Positions 44,315 through 51,472 of a DNA stretch of 64,000 nt are shown here, piece by piece. The notes under the pieces are model-generated. The model had not been told where the DNA came from. It ran no database searches and worked only from the letters and a program-made list of their open reading frames with translations. This DNA is from an uncultured bacterium. GTDB lineage: Bacteria > Bacteroidota > Rhodothermia > Rhodothermales > Rubricoccaceae. The DNA is taken from the NCBI GenBank assembly GCA_947493945.1, contig CANLSR010000004.1, forward strand, positions 202,748 through 266,747. The letters are read 5' to 3'. Both the position numbers and the translations under genes were made by a program. The stretch's first letter is position 1. Each line of letters begins with the position of its first letter.

Positions 44315-45019
44315 ATGCGCGCTGCCCTCCTGCTGGCCCTAGTCGCGCTCGCCGCTCTGCCGGCGGGCGCCCAGCGGATCGCGCCGCCGCTGCCCGACAC
44401 CACGGCGGCGCTCTACGGGACGAGCGTCGCGCTCGTGCTGTCGCTCTCCGAGTACGGCCTGGGCGCCGGCGGCGCCCTCCGCGCCCGGCTGGCCGACGAC
44501 TGGTCGGCCACGGCCGAGCTGTCGATCGGCGCGGGCCGCGACGAGCGCGAGCAGAGCATCAGCGGCGGTCTCTTCGGCGAGCGCGAGGCGCGGCTCAAGC
44601 GGAACAACGTGCTACTGGCGCCGCTCCAGATCGGCATCGAGCGCCGGCTGTTCCGGACGCGCGTCGAGGACAACTTCCGCCCGTTCGTGGCGCTGGCGGT
44701 GGGCCCGACGCTGGCCTACCAGTGGCCCTACTTCGACGACCTCGACGGCGACGGACGCCGCGACGACGGCGAGGAGCTGACGCCCGGCCTCTCGGGCTTG
44801 GGCAAGGGCCAGGCGCGCGTCGGGATCGGGGGGACGGCGGCCCTGGGCGCCGCGTTCGGGCGGAGCGCGCGCACCTCGCCGTCCATCCGCTTTGGCCTCC
44901 AGGGCACCTACTTCCCGGTCGCGGTGGACCTGCTGGAGATCACGCCGCTCGTGGACGACCCGTCACGCAAGACGTTCGTGACGCCCGTCGTGAGCTTCCA
45001 CGTCGCCCGCCGGCTCTAG
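44315..45019 (+). CDS. Outer-membrane beta-barrel protein
   Basis: A 234-residue exported protein (signal peptide to ALPAGAQ). The mature part is alternating amphipathic strands ([34 protein letters not shown]) ending in a C-terminal strand FHVARRL, typical of small 8-stranded OmpW/OmpA-like barrels. [14 protein letters not shown] loop resembles a calcium-binding EF-hand-like turn and is probably extracellular. A TACGTTCC sequence at 44301, 14 nt before the ATG, may be a promoter -7 element. Confidence 0.75.
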   Translation: MRAALLLALVALAALPAGAQRIAPPLPDTTAALYGTSVALVLSLSEYGLGAGGALRARLADDWSATAELSIGAGRDEREQSISGGLFGEREARLKRNNVLLAPLQIGIERRLFRTRVEDNFRPFVALAVGPTLAYQWPYFDDLDGDGRRDDGEELTPGLSGLGKGQARVGIGGTAALGAAFGRSARTSPSIRFGLQGTYFPVAVDLLEITPLVDDPSRKTFVTPVVSFHVARRL

Positions 45020-45058
45020 CGCCGCCCCGGCTAGTCGCCGGCGCTGGCGCCCCGCCCC

Positions 45059-45081
45059 GCTGGCGGACGGCCTCCGCCAGC
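45059..45081. repeat. CGCTGGCGG palindromic repeat
   Basis: 9-bp perfect stem GCTGGCGGA / TCCGCCAGC with a 5-nt loop, between the barrel gene and lipB. Confidence 0.55.
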
Positions 45082-45135
45082 CGGTGGGCACGGCGCCCGC
45101 CCGGCCGCGTAGAAGCCCCGTCCCACCGATCCACG

Positions 45136-45912
45136 ATGCCCGCCCTCGAACCCGCCGATGTCGTCCGCCTGGGCCGGGTCCCTTACCGAGAGGCGTGGGC
45201 GCTCCAGCAGCGCTTGCAGGACGGGCTGGTCCAGGCCAAGCGGGCCGACCCGCCCCAGCGCCCGGCCCACACCGTCTTGGTGGTGGAGCATCCGCCCGTG
45301 TTCACGCTGGGCAAGAGCGGCGACCGCGCCCACCTTCTCGCCACGCCCGACGGGCTGGCGGCGGCCGGCGCCGAGTACGTCGAAGTGGACCGCGGCGGCG
45401 ACGTCACGTTCCACGGGCCGGGCCAGGTGGTGGTCTACCCGATCCTCGACCTCGACCGGCTCTCGACGCCCACGGGCGAGCCGCTGCGCGACCTCCACCG
45501 CTACCTCCGCGCGCTCGAGGAGGCTGTGATCCAGACCTGCGCCGACTGGGGCGTCACGGCCGGCCGCGTGCCCGGCCGGACCGGCGTCTGGGTCGGCCCC
45601 GACGAGACGGGCGCCGAGCGCAAGGTGTGCGCGATGGGCGTCCGCTGCAGCCGCTGGGTCACGATGCACGGGCTGGCCCTCAACGTGACCACGGACCTGG
45701 GCTGGTTCGACCGCATCGTGCCGTGCGGCATCGCCGACCGCGGCGTGACCTCGCTCGCCCGCGAGGCCCGCCAGCCGGCCGCGCCCGGGCCGGTCGCCGA
45801 CCGGCTGCTGGCGCACCTGGCCGAGCGGCTGGGGCTGGCGCTCCGCGAGGCGGACGCCCGCGGCGGGCACGCGCCGCCACCACCCAAGATTCTCACGTCA
45901 GGGGCAACCTGA
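45136..45912 (+). CDS. lipB: Octanoyl-[ACP]:protein N-octanoyltransferase
   Basis: A 258-residue LipB, which moves the octanoyl group from ACP to the lipoyl domains of 2-oxoacid dehydrogenases. Seen: [38 protein letters not shown]. The catalytic pair is Lys163 ([10 protein letters not shown]) and Cys197 (VPCGI), with HGLALNV between. ATG 45136 precedes a conserved N-terminus; an overlapping frame starting at 44722 is not the real start. lipA is not in the window. Confidence 0.94.
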   Translation: MPALEPADVVRLGRVPYREAWALQQRLQDGLVQAKRADPPQRPAHTVLVVEHPPVFTLGKSGDRAHLLATPDGLAAAGAEYVEVDRGGDVTFHGPGQVVVYPILDLDRLSTPTGEPLRDLHRYLRALEEAVIQTCADWGVTAGRVPGRTGVWVGPDETGAERKVCAMGVRCSRWVTMHGLALNVTTDLGWFDRIVPCGIADRGVTSLAREARQPAAPGPVADRLLAHLAERLGLALREADARGGHAPPPPKILTSGAT

Positions 45913-45971
45913 ACGGGGGCCGCGTGCGTTGGACCGCCGAGACGCCTCCCCACTCCCCCTCCCGACCCGTC

Positions 45972-46328
45972 ATGGCTCCGTTCAACATCGACCAGTTTGC
46001 CCGCCAGCTCCTCGCCGAGGCCCTGTTCTACGACGAGGAGTACGGCGCGCTCGGCAACGTCAGCCTTATCGACAAAGAGAGCGTGCGCGAGCGCTTTCTC
46101 GCCTCCTACGACCCCGAGCGCGACACCTTCCTGATCGAGGAGGCCGTCGAGTGGGAGGAGATCGACGCCGACGAGGACGGCGAGGTCGACTACGCGCTGG
46201 CCGTCGACGGCCAGGAGCACGGCACCTACGGCACGCCCGAGGAGGCCGCCGAGGTGCTGATGGGGCTGGCCCGGGACAACAACCTGGCGCCCAGCTTCAT
46301 GATCTTGTTCGACGAGGAAGCGGCGTAG
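45972..46328 (+). CDS. 118-residue acidic protein of unknown function
   Basis: A soluble, very acidic protein with no signal peptide. An N-terminal helix (FNIDQFARQLLAEALFYDEEYGA) is followed by mixed alpha/beta character. It uses a coherent codon pattern and ends at a strong terminator (46351-46382), so it is a real gene, probably co-transcribed after lipB (59 nt gap). I do not recognise a family. Confidence 0.65.
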   Translation: MAPFNIDQFARQLLAEALFYDEEYGALGNVSLIDKESVRERFLASYDPERDTFLIEEAVEWEEIDADEDGEVDYALAVDGQEHGTYGTPEEAAEVLMGLARDNNLAPSFMILFDEEAA

Positions 46329-46350
46329 GTCCGTCTCCGCCCACCCCGAG

Positions 46351-46382
46351 ACGCCTCTCCGCCACCGGCGGGGAGGCGTTTT
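46351..46382 (+). terminator. Intrinsic terminator
   Basis: 13-bp stem ACGCCTCTCCGCC / GGCGGGGAGGCGT (one G-U pair), 3-nt loop, TTTT tail, 22 nt past the stop of the gene ending at 46328. Canonical rho-independent form. Confidence 0.85.
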
Positions 46383-46393
46383 CGCGTCGCGCC

Positions 46394-46438
46394 GCCCCGC
46401 TGGCGCTGGGGGCCGGCGGCCACGACCGCCAGCGGGGC
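46394..46438. repeat. CGCTGGCGG palindromic repeat
   Basis: Perfect 12-bp arms GCCCCGCTGGCG / CGCCAGCGGGGC with a 21-nt spacer, just after the terminator. Confidence 0.6.
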
Positions 46439-46451
46439 GCGACGGGCGGCA

Positions 46452-46469
46452 TGACAGATCGGTGTCACC
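46452..46469 (+). promoter_or_regulatory. Candidate operator upstream of the RecA-fold ATPase gene
   Basis: Palindrome TGACA-N6-TGTCA followed by CC, starting 57 nt before the ATG. An 18-mer matching at 13 positions (TGACA-N6-TGGCACC) lies 58 nt before the Rad52-like gene. A TACGTTCG sequence at 46484-46491 could be the -7 promoter element. Regulator unknown. Confidence 0.5.
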
Positions 46470-46508
46470 TGGGGCGAGTAGCCTACGTTCGAACTTCCCC
46501 TCCGATCC

Positions 46509-47510
46509 ATGACCACAGTCCACCCCCTGAGCCGCCGGCCGCAGCAGCGGCGCCTGGTCGTCGCCGTCCGCGGCGCCGCCGGGACCGGCAAAAGCTGGTT
46601 TGCCGCCTCCCTCGCCGACGCCGGCCTGGGCCGCCTGTGCTTTTTCGACACCGAGCGCAAGGCGCGCTTGCTGGAGGGCGCCGACGGCTCGCGCTACGAC
46701 GCCATCGAGGTGGAGCACCCCGACGAGCTGCTGCCGTTCGTCGACTGGGCGCTGACCGACGGCAAGGCCGAGCAGGGCTACGGCTGCTACGCGCTCGACA
46801 GCTGGGCCATGTACTTTGGGCGCAAGCACCGGGCCACCGTCCAGGCCGTCCGCGAGCGGACCGGCGACCCGACGGCGCGGCCGTCGGCCGACGAGCTCCA
46901 GGCCGACCAGGTGGTGTTTCAGGAAGTGCTCCGCCGGCTGTGCGTCGACTCGGGCGCGTGCGTGGTCATCACCGACCAGGTGGCGGCGCGCGGCCAGCAG
47001 GACCGCGAGGAGAACGAGATGGGCCGCGTTGTGCCCATGACGGCGAGCGGCCTGGAGTACTTCGTGGACGTGATGCTGGAGCTGTCGCTGCGCCAGGACG
47101 GCTTCGAGACGCGCCGGGTCGCGACCGTCGTCAAGTCCAACGCGCCCGACTTCCCGGTGGGGATGGAGATCGAGGACCCGACGTTCGCGGCGCTGATGGA
47201 GCGGCTGGGCGACGGCCCGCAGCCCGTCGAGACCGAGCACGCCGAGGTGCTGCCCCAGCCCGCGCTGGCGGCCCCCGCCGGCCCGACGCTGGCGGACCTG
47301 CTGGCCGAGGCCGAGGGCTTTGGTCTGGGGCGCCCCCAGGTGCTGTTGGCCGCCCGCCACTACTGCGGCGTCCAGGCCCTGGACGAGCTGACGACCGGCG
47401 AAACCGCCGACCTGCTCGACCGGATGCGCGAGCGCTACGCGGTCTCCGGCGACAGCGCCGGCGAGGCCGAGCCCCAGGTCCAGGTGTCCCGCCGCAAAAA
47501 GGCGGCCTAG
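46509..47510 (+). CDS. RecA-fold (AAA_24-like) DNA-repair/phage-type ATPase
   Basis: A 333-residue P-loop ATPase with Walker A GAAGTGKSW (residues 22-30), a second acidic strand FFDTERKARLL, Walker B-like YALDSW and VVITDQVAARG. The first 235 residues resemble the nucleoside-triphosphatases that many phages pair with single-strand annealing proteins. The remaining segment is Ala/Pro-rich with a small helical domain and a basic KKAA end. It probably acts in the cytoplasm on DNA recombination or repair intermediates. It shares an upstream palindrome with the Rad52-like gene at 58068. No prophage genes surround it. Confidence 0.75.
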   Translation: MTTVHPLSRRPQQRRLVVAVRGAAGTGKSWFAASLADAGLGRLCFFDTERKARLLEGADGSRYDAIEVEHPDELLPFVDWALTDGKAEQGYGCYALDSWAMYFGRKHRATVQAVRERTGDPTARPSADELQADQVVFQEVLRRLCVDSGACVVITDQVAARGQQDREENEMGRVVPMTASGLEYFVDVMLELSLRQDGFETRRVATVVKSNAPDFPVGMEIEDPTFAALMERLGDGPQPVETEHAEVLPQPALAAPAGPTLADLLAEAEGFGLGRPQVLLAARHYCGVQALDELTTGETADLLDRMRERYAVSGDSAGEAEPQVQVSRRKKAA

Positions 47511-47515
47511 CTCCT

Positions 47516-47546
47516 CGCCCCGCTGGCGACCGCCGCCAGTGGGGCG
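47516..47546. repeat. CGCTGGCGG palindromic repeat
   Basis: 13-bp stem CGCCCCGCTGGCG / CGCCAGTGGGGCG (one G-U) with a 5-nt loop, immediately after the ATPase stop. Confidence 0.6.
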
Positions 47547-47572
47547 CTCTGGGCTCTGGGCGGCGGCGCGCG

Positions 47573-47582
47573 TACGTTTTTG
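47573..47582 (+). promoter_or_regulatory. Possible -7 promoter element of the arg operon
   Basis: TACGTTTTTG resembles the Bacteroidota -7 consensus TAnnTTTG and lies 85 nt before the leader ORF start. No clear -33 TTTG is seen at the right spacing, so this is tentative. Confidence 0.25.
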
Positions 47583-47666
47583 GAGTCCGGAAGCGCTACC
47601 AGGCGGCCCCGGCGTTGCGCCCAGCGCTCGGCGCCCCTATCCTGAAGCCGCACCCCGTCCCCCGAC

Positions 47667-47750
47667 GTGACCCCCTCCTGCCTCCGACGTCCCCGACGCC
47701 GACCGACCTCCGGGCTCGGGAGACGAGGCATATCTGGACGGCACCGCTAG
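47667..47750 (+). CDS. Arginine-rich leader peptide of the arg operon (predicted)
   Basis: GTG-initiated ORF of 27 codons ending TAG, bounded upstream by an in-frame TGA at 47643. Nine codons are Arg (positions 7, 8, 10-12, 19, 20, 25, 27). Five are CGA or AGA (CGA at 47685, 47694, 47700, 47724; AGA at 47721), codons that appear little used in this GC-rich genome. The ORF ends 23 nt before an intrinsic terminator that itself ends just ahead of argG. This is the layout of a ribosome-mediated attenuator that senses charged tRNA-Arg. The caution is that out-of-frame Arg codons are common at this GC content. No Shine-Dalgarno is seen. Confidence 0.55.
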   Translation: MTPSCLRRPRRRPTSGLGRRGISGRHR

Positions 47751-47773
47751 CACACCAGCGGCCACCCCTTCCG

Positions 47774-47811
47774 AACGCCGACTCTCTTCCGAGAGTCGGC
47801 GTTTTCTGTTT
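47774..47811 (+). terminator. Leader terminator (attenuator) before argG
   Basis: 13-bp perfect stem AACGCCGACTCTC / GAGAGTCGGCGTT (47774-47786 with 47791-47803), loop TTCC, tail TTTTCTGTTT, 10 nt before the argG ATG. A terminator here must be overcome for the operon to be read. GGGAGACG at 47718-47725, inside the leader ORF, can pair with the left arm CGACTCTC (7 of 8 positions, one G-U) as an alternative antiterminator. Confidence 0.8.
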
Positions 47812-47820
47812 CTGCGCTCC

Positions 47821-49038
47821 ATGTCTGCTCCCATCGCCCTCGCCTTTTCGGGCGGCCTCGACACCTCGTTCTGCGTGCCGTACCTCCGCGAGGAGACCGG
47901 CCGCGACGTCTGGACCGTCACCGTCGACACCGGCGGCTTTTCCGACGACGAGCGCGCCGAGATCGCCGCTCGCTCCGCCCGTCTCGGCGCCGCCGGCCAC
48001 ACCCTGGTCGACGCCCGCGCGGATCTGTGGGCCGACGTGCTCCAGTTTCTCGTCAAGGGCGACGTGCTGCGCGGCGGCGTCTACCCGCTGTGCGTCGGCC
48101 CGGAGCGCGTGGTCCAGGCCCGGGCGCTGGCGGAGGCCGCGCGCGAGGTCGGCGCGACGGCGGTCGCCCACGGCTCGACGGGCGCCGGCAACGACCAGAT
48201 CCGGTTCGACACCGCGCTCCGCCTGCTGGCGGAGCGCGCCGGTGCCGGCGCGCTGGACGTGCTGGCGCCCATCCGCACGCTGGCGCTGTCGCGCAAAGAG
48301 TCGTCGGACTACCTCCGCGAGCGCGGCGTCGAGGTGGACGCCTCCACCACCGACTACTCGGTCAACCGCGGCCTGTGGGGCACCACCATCGGCGGCAAGG
48401 AGACGCACGCCAGCGACGGCGTCCTGCCCGAGCACGCTTGGCCCGACACGGTCTCGCCCCAACTCGCCCCCGACGCGCCCTGCCAGTTGGTCGTGACGTT
48501 CGAGGCCGGCGTCCCGGTCGCGGTCGACGGCGACCGGCTGGATCCGGTGGCCCTGGTGGAGATGCTCAACCGCGAGGGCGCGGCCCACGGCGTCGGGCGC
48601 GGCATCCACGTGGGCGATACAATTCTGGGTATCAAGGGGCGGATCGCGTTCGAGGCGCCGGGCGCGCTGACCCTGGTCGCGGCCCACCGTGAGCTGGCAA
48701 AGCTGGTCCAGACCCAGCGCCAGCTGGTCGAGTCGGCCCGGCTGGGAGGCCTGTACGGGCGGCTGGTCCACGAGGGCCTGTTTTTCGATCCGGTCTGCCG
48801 CGACCTGGAGGCGTTCCTGGACAGCGCCAACCGCCGCGTGACCGGGACCGTAACCGCCGAGTGGTTCAAGGGCGCCATCCGCGTGCTCGGCGCGGTCTCG
48901 CCGCACTCGCTGTTCGACGCCGGCGCGGCGCGCTACGGCGAGGACCACGCGCTCTGGAGCGGCCGCGACGCCCATGGCTTTGCCCAGATCTACGGGCTCC
49001 AGGCCCGGCTGGCGGCCCGCGCCGGCGCCGAGCAGTAG
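47821..49038 (+). CDS. argG: Argininosuccinate synthase
   Basis: A 405-residue enzyme joining citrulline and aspartate with ATP. Seen: the PP-loop LAFSGGLDTSFCV at the N-terminus, VYPLCVGPERVVQA, VAHGSTGAGNDQIRF, SRKESSDYL and DYSVNRGLWG. Length and order match the ArgG family. First structural gene of the arginine operon, directly after the predicted attenuator. The remaining genes follow on the same strand to argH. Confidence 0.95.
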   Translation: MSAPIALAFSGGLDTSFCVPYLREETGRDVWTVTVDTGGFSDDERAEIAARSARLGAAGHTLVDARADLWADVLQFLVKGDVLRGGVYPLCVGPERVVQARALAEAAREVGATAVAHGSTGAGNDQIRFDTALRLLAERAGAGALDVLAPIRTLALSRKESSDYLRERGVEVDASTTDYSVNRGLWGTTIGGKETHASDGVLPEHAWPDTVSPQLAPDAPCQLVVTFEAGVPVAVDGDRLDPVALVEMLNREGAAHGVGRGIHVGDTILGIKGRIAFEAPGALTLVAAHRELAKLVQTQRQLVESARLGGLYGRLVHEGLFFDPVCRDLEAFLDSANRRVTGTVTAEWFKGAIRVLGAVSPHSLFDAGAARYGEDHALWSGRDAHGFAQIYGLQARLAARAGAEQ

Positions 49039-49081
49039 GCCGATGAGCCCGTCGCCCCCTTCCCCCCACTCGTCACCCGCG

Positions 49082-50206
49082 ATGCCCACCCAGTCCATCA
49101 CCGCGCTCACCGTCGACCACGTCGCCAGCAGCACGGGGCCGTGCCGGCTGGGGCACCACGTTCGCGTCTCGCCCTACGTCGTCGCCGAGGAAGGCTACTG
49201 CCTGGCCGTCCGCGCGCTCGACCACAAGGAGGTCTACAACCAACTCGAAGGCGCCGACGGCGTGTTTCGGACGGTCGAGAAGGGGCAGATGCTGGTCGGC
49301 GCCCTGGGCGAGCGCCAGGCGCTCAAGGGCTACTCTGGCCGCGTGCCGCGCCAGGTGTCGCCGGGCGACGTGCTCCACGTCCAGAACATGGGCGGCATCC
49401 TGGGCCGCGTCGCTCGGGAGCACCCCGACCTGGGACCCGCGCTGCGCGTCGAGGTGCTGGGCGCCGTCCTGATGGGCGAGCCGCCGCGCCACGCGCGGAT
49501 CCAGGACATGGCCATCGAGCCGGTCGAGACGCTGGCGGCCTCGGCGCCGCTGGTGATGGTGTCCGGCACGGCGATGAACACGGGCAAGACGTTCGCCGCC
49601 GCGGCGCTGGTGGCCGGTCTGAGCGGGCGCGGGCTGCGCGTCGCCGCGGCCAAGTTGACCGGCGCGGCGCTCCAGCGCGACGTCCGGGCGATGGTGGCGG
49701 CCGGCGCCATCGCCTCCGCCAGCTTTATCGAGGCGGGGGCCGTCGCCACGACCGGCCGCGACATGCTGCCGGTCGCCAAGGGCATCATCGCCCACCTCAA
49801 CCGCGCCGATCCCGACGTGCTGGTGCTGGAGCTGGGCGACGGCGTGATCGGTCCGTACGGCGTCGACCAGATCCTGCAGGACATGGAGCTCCAGCGGCTG
49901 ACGGCGACGCACGTGCTGGCGGCCACCGACCTGGCCGGCGCCTGGGCCTGCGACCAGCTGTTCCGCACGCGCTACCGCGCCGAGATCGGCGTCGTGGTGG
50001 GGCCGGCGACCGACACCGAGGTGGGCCAGCGCTACATCCAGACGTCGCTGGGCATCCCGGCCGTCAACGCGCGCTCCGAGCCCGCCGCGCTGGCGGCGTT
50101 GGTGGCCGAGGACGTGGCCGAGCACCGCGCCTGGGCGGAGTCGCCGGGCGCGATGCCGGTGTCGTTTAACGGGCCGCGGCGGCTGCTGTCCTCGGCGTCG
50201 TCGTGA
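49082..50206 (+). CDS. P-loop NTPase of unknown function inside the arg operon
   Basis: 374 residues from ATG 49082 (an in-frame ATG at 49043 would add 13 residues). A beta-rich N-terminal domain (about 1-150) is followed by a P-loop domain with Walker A GTAMNTGKT (162-170), AAKLTGAALQRD, a LELGDGVIGPYGV segment and VVGPATDTEVG. It loosely resembles DUF1611/MobB-like P-loop proteins but I do not recognise the family with certainty. It lies between argG and argC and its stop overlaps the argC start (GTGA), so it is made with the pathway. No N-acetylglutamate synthase or argJ is in the operon; a link to that missing step or to regulation is speculation. Confidence 0.75.
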   Translation: MPTQSITALTVDHVASSTGPCRLGHHVRVSPYVVAEEGYCLAVRALDHKEVYNQLEGADGVFRTVEKGQMLVGALGERQALKGYSGRVPRQVSPGDVLHVQNMGGILGRVAREHPDLGPALRVEVLGAVLMGEPPRHARIQDMAIEPVETLAASAPLVMVSGTAMNTGKTFAAAALVAGLSGRGLRVAAAKLTGAALQRDVRAMVAAGAIASASFIEAGAVATTGRDMLPVAKGIIAHLNRADPDVLVLELGDGVIGPYGVDQILQDMELQRLTATHVLAATDLAGAWACDQLFRTRYRAEIGVVVGPATDTEVGQRYIQTSLGIPAVNARSEPAALAALVAEDVAEHRAWAESPGAMPVSFNGPRRLLSSASS

Positions 50207-51357
50207 CGGGCATCGCACACGCGGCGGGCGCCGCCAGCGCGGCGGGGTGCGGCGAGGCGCCCCGGCACGCGGAGGCGCCCCGCCGGGCCGTCTCTACGGG
50301 TGCGCCGGTCCGGGCGGCGGTGCTGCACGGGGCGGGCTACGCCGGCGGCGAGCTGATCGCGCTGCTGCTGGCGCATCCCCTCGTCGCGCCGGTCGCCGTC
50401 ACCAGCCGGAGCCAGGCGGGGCAGTCGGTGTGGACGACGCACCCGCGCCTGCGCGGCCAGACGGACCTGGCCTACGCGGCGCTCGCCGACCTCGACCCGG
50501 AGTCGTTCGACGTGGCGTTCGTGTGCGCCGAGCACGGCCAGGGCGCCGCCGCCGTCCAGGCCCTCCGCCAGCTCAGATTCGGCGGGCTGGTCGTGGACCT
50601 CAGCGCCGACCACCGGCTGGATTCGGTCGAGACGTACGAGCGCGTCTACGGCCTCACGCACCCCGACCCGGACGCCATGCGCGCGGCGGTCTACGGGCTC
50701 GCCGAGGTCCACCGCCAGCGGCTCGCTGGGCTGGCGGAGGTGCCCAGCGCGACCATCGCCAACCCCGGCTGCTTCGCCACGGCCATCGCGCTCGCGCTCT
50801 GGCCGCTGGCGGAAGTGATCGGCGAGTACCGGGCGCACGTGACGGCACTGACCGGCGCGTCGGGCTCCGGCGCCCGGCCGTCGGCCACGACGCACTATCC
50901 GGCGCGGGCCGGCAACGTGCGGGCGTACAAGCCGCTCGCGCACCGGCACCTGGCCGAGGTAGACGAGACGCTGGGCGAGCGCGCGACCGTCCACTTTGTG
51001 CCGTCGTCGGGTCCGTGGACGCGTGGCATCTGGGGCACGGCCCACGTCGCGCTGACTGGCGCCGAGCGGTCGCCCGACGGCGTCCGCCAGCCGGACGTGG
51101 ACGCGGCGTTTGCGGCGGCCTACGACGCCTCGCCGCTGGTGCGGATGTCGCCGGGCGTGCTGCCCGAACTGCTGCCGGTCGTCGGGACGCCGTTTTTCGA
51201 CGTCGGGTGGATCGTCCAGGGCGGCCATCTGGTGATCGGGTTTGCCTTGGACAACCTGCTCAAGGGCGCCGCCAGCCAGGCGGTGCAGAACCTCAACCTG
51301 GCGCTCGGCTGGCCGGAGGCGCTGGGGCTGCTGCCGGGCGTGGCGGTGCCGTCGTGA
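50203..51357 (+). CDS. argC: N-acetyl-gamma-glutamyl-phosphate reductase
   Basis: A 384-residue NADPH enzyme. Rossmann start HGAGYAGGELIALLL, catalytic Cys in NPGCFATAIALAL, TGASGSGARPS, and HYPARAGNVRAYKPLAHRH. The GTG start overlaps the previous stop. This gives an about 36-residue Ala/Arg-rich N-terminal extension, partly encoded by a TCTCTACG repeat (50281-50298), so the native start may once have been further in. It reduces N-acetylglutamyl phosphate to the semialdehyde. Confidence 0.93.
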   Translation: MTGIAHAAGAASAAGCGEAPRHAEAPRRAVSTGAPVRAAVLHGAGYAGGELIALLLAHPLVAPVAVTSRSQAGQSVWTTHPRLRGQTDLAYAALADLDPESFDVAFVCAEHGQGAAAVQALRQLRFGGLVVDLSADHRLDSVETYERVYGLTHPDPDAMRAAVYGLAEVHRQRLAGLAEVPSATIANPGCFATAIALALWPLAEVIGEYRAHVTALTGASGSGARPSATTHYPARAGNVRAYKPLAHRHLAEVDETLGERATVHFVPSSGPWTRGIWGTAHVALTGAERSPDGVRQPDVDAAFAAAYDASPLVRMSPGVLPELLPVVGTPFFDVGWIVQGGHLVIGFALDNLLKGAASQAVQNLNLALGWPEALGLLPGVAVPS

Positions 51358-51405
51358 CGGGTTGCCTTTCCGTGTGGCGCGTGGCCAACGCTCTGCAACT
51401 GCAGT

Positions 51406-51428
51406 CGCCACGCCGTGGCGTCTCTACG
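51406..51428. repeat. TCTCTACG-type hairpin repeat, argC-argD gap
   Basis: CGCCAC GCC GTGGCG stem running into TCTCTACG, followed after 9 nt by CCTGATT heptads that overlap the argD start. Confidence 0.55.
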
Positions 51429-51437
51429 ATTTCGGTC

Positions 51438-51472
51438 CCTGACTCCTGATTCATCGTGCCTGACTACTCTCT
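51438..51472 (+). repeat. CCTGATT heptad repeat overlapping the argD start
   Basis: Heptads CCTGACT, CCTGATT, CATCGTG, CCTGACT, ACTCTCT. The GTG start of argD is the last three bases of the third unit, in the same phase as at argE. Confidence 0.55.

Noticed and set aside
46509-47510. Part of a prophage
   Set aside because: The ATPase is phage-like, but no integrase, capsid, terminase or lysis genes flank it and its base composition matches the neighbours.
10312-47546. GCTGGCGG as a Chi-type recombination hotspot
   Set aside because: It resembles E. coli Chi (GCTGGTGG), but here it is mostly paired as inverted repeats at gene ends and follows frequent Arg-Gln-Arg-Leu-Ala codons; orientation bias cannot be judged from this window.
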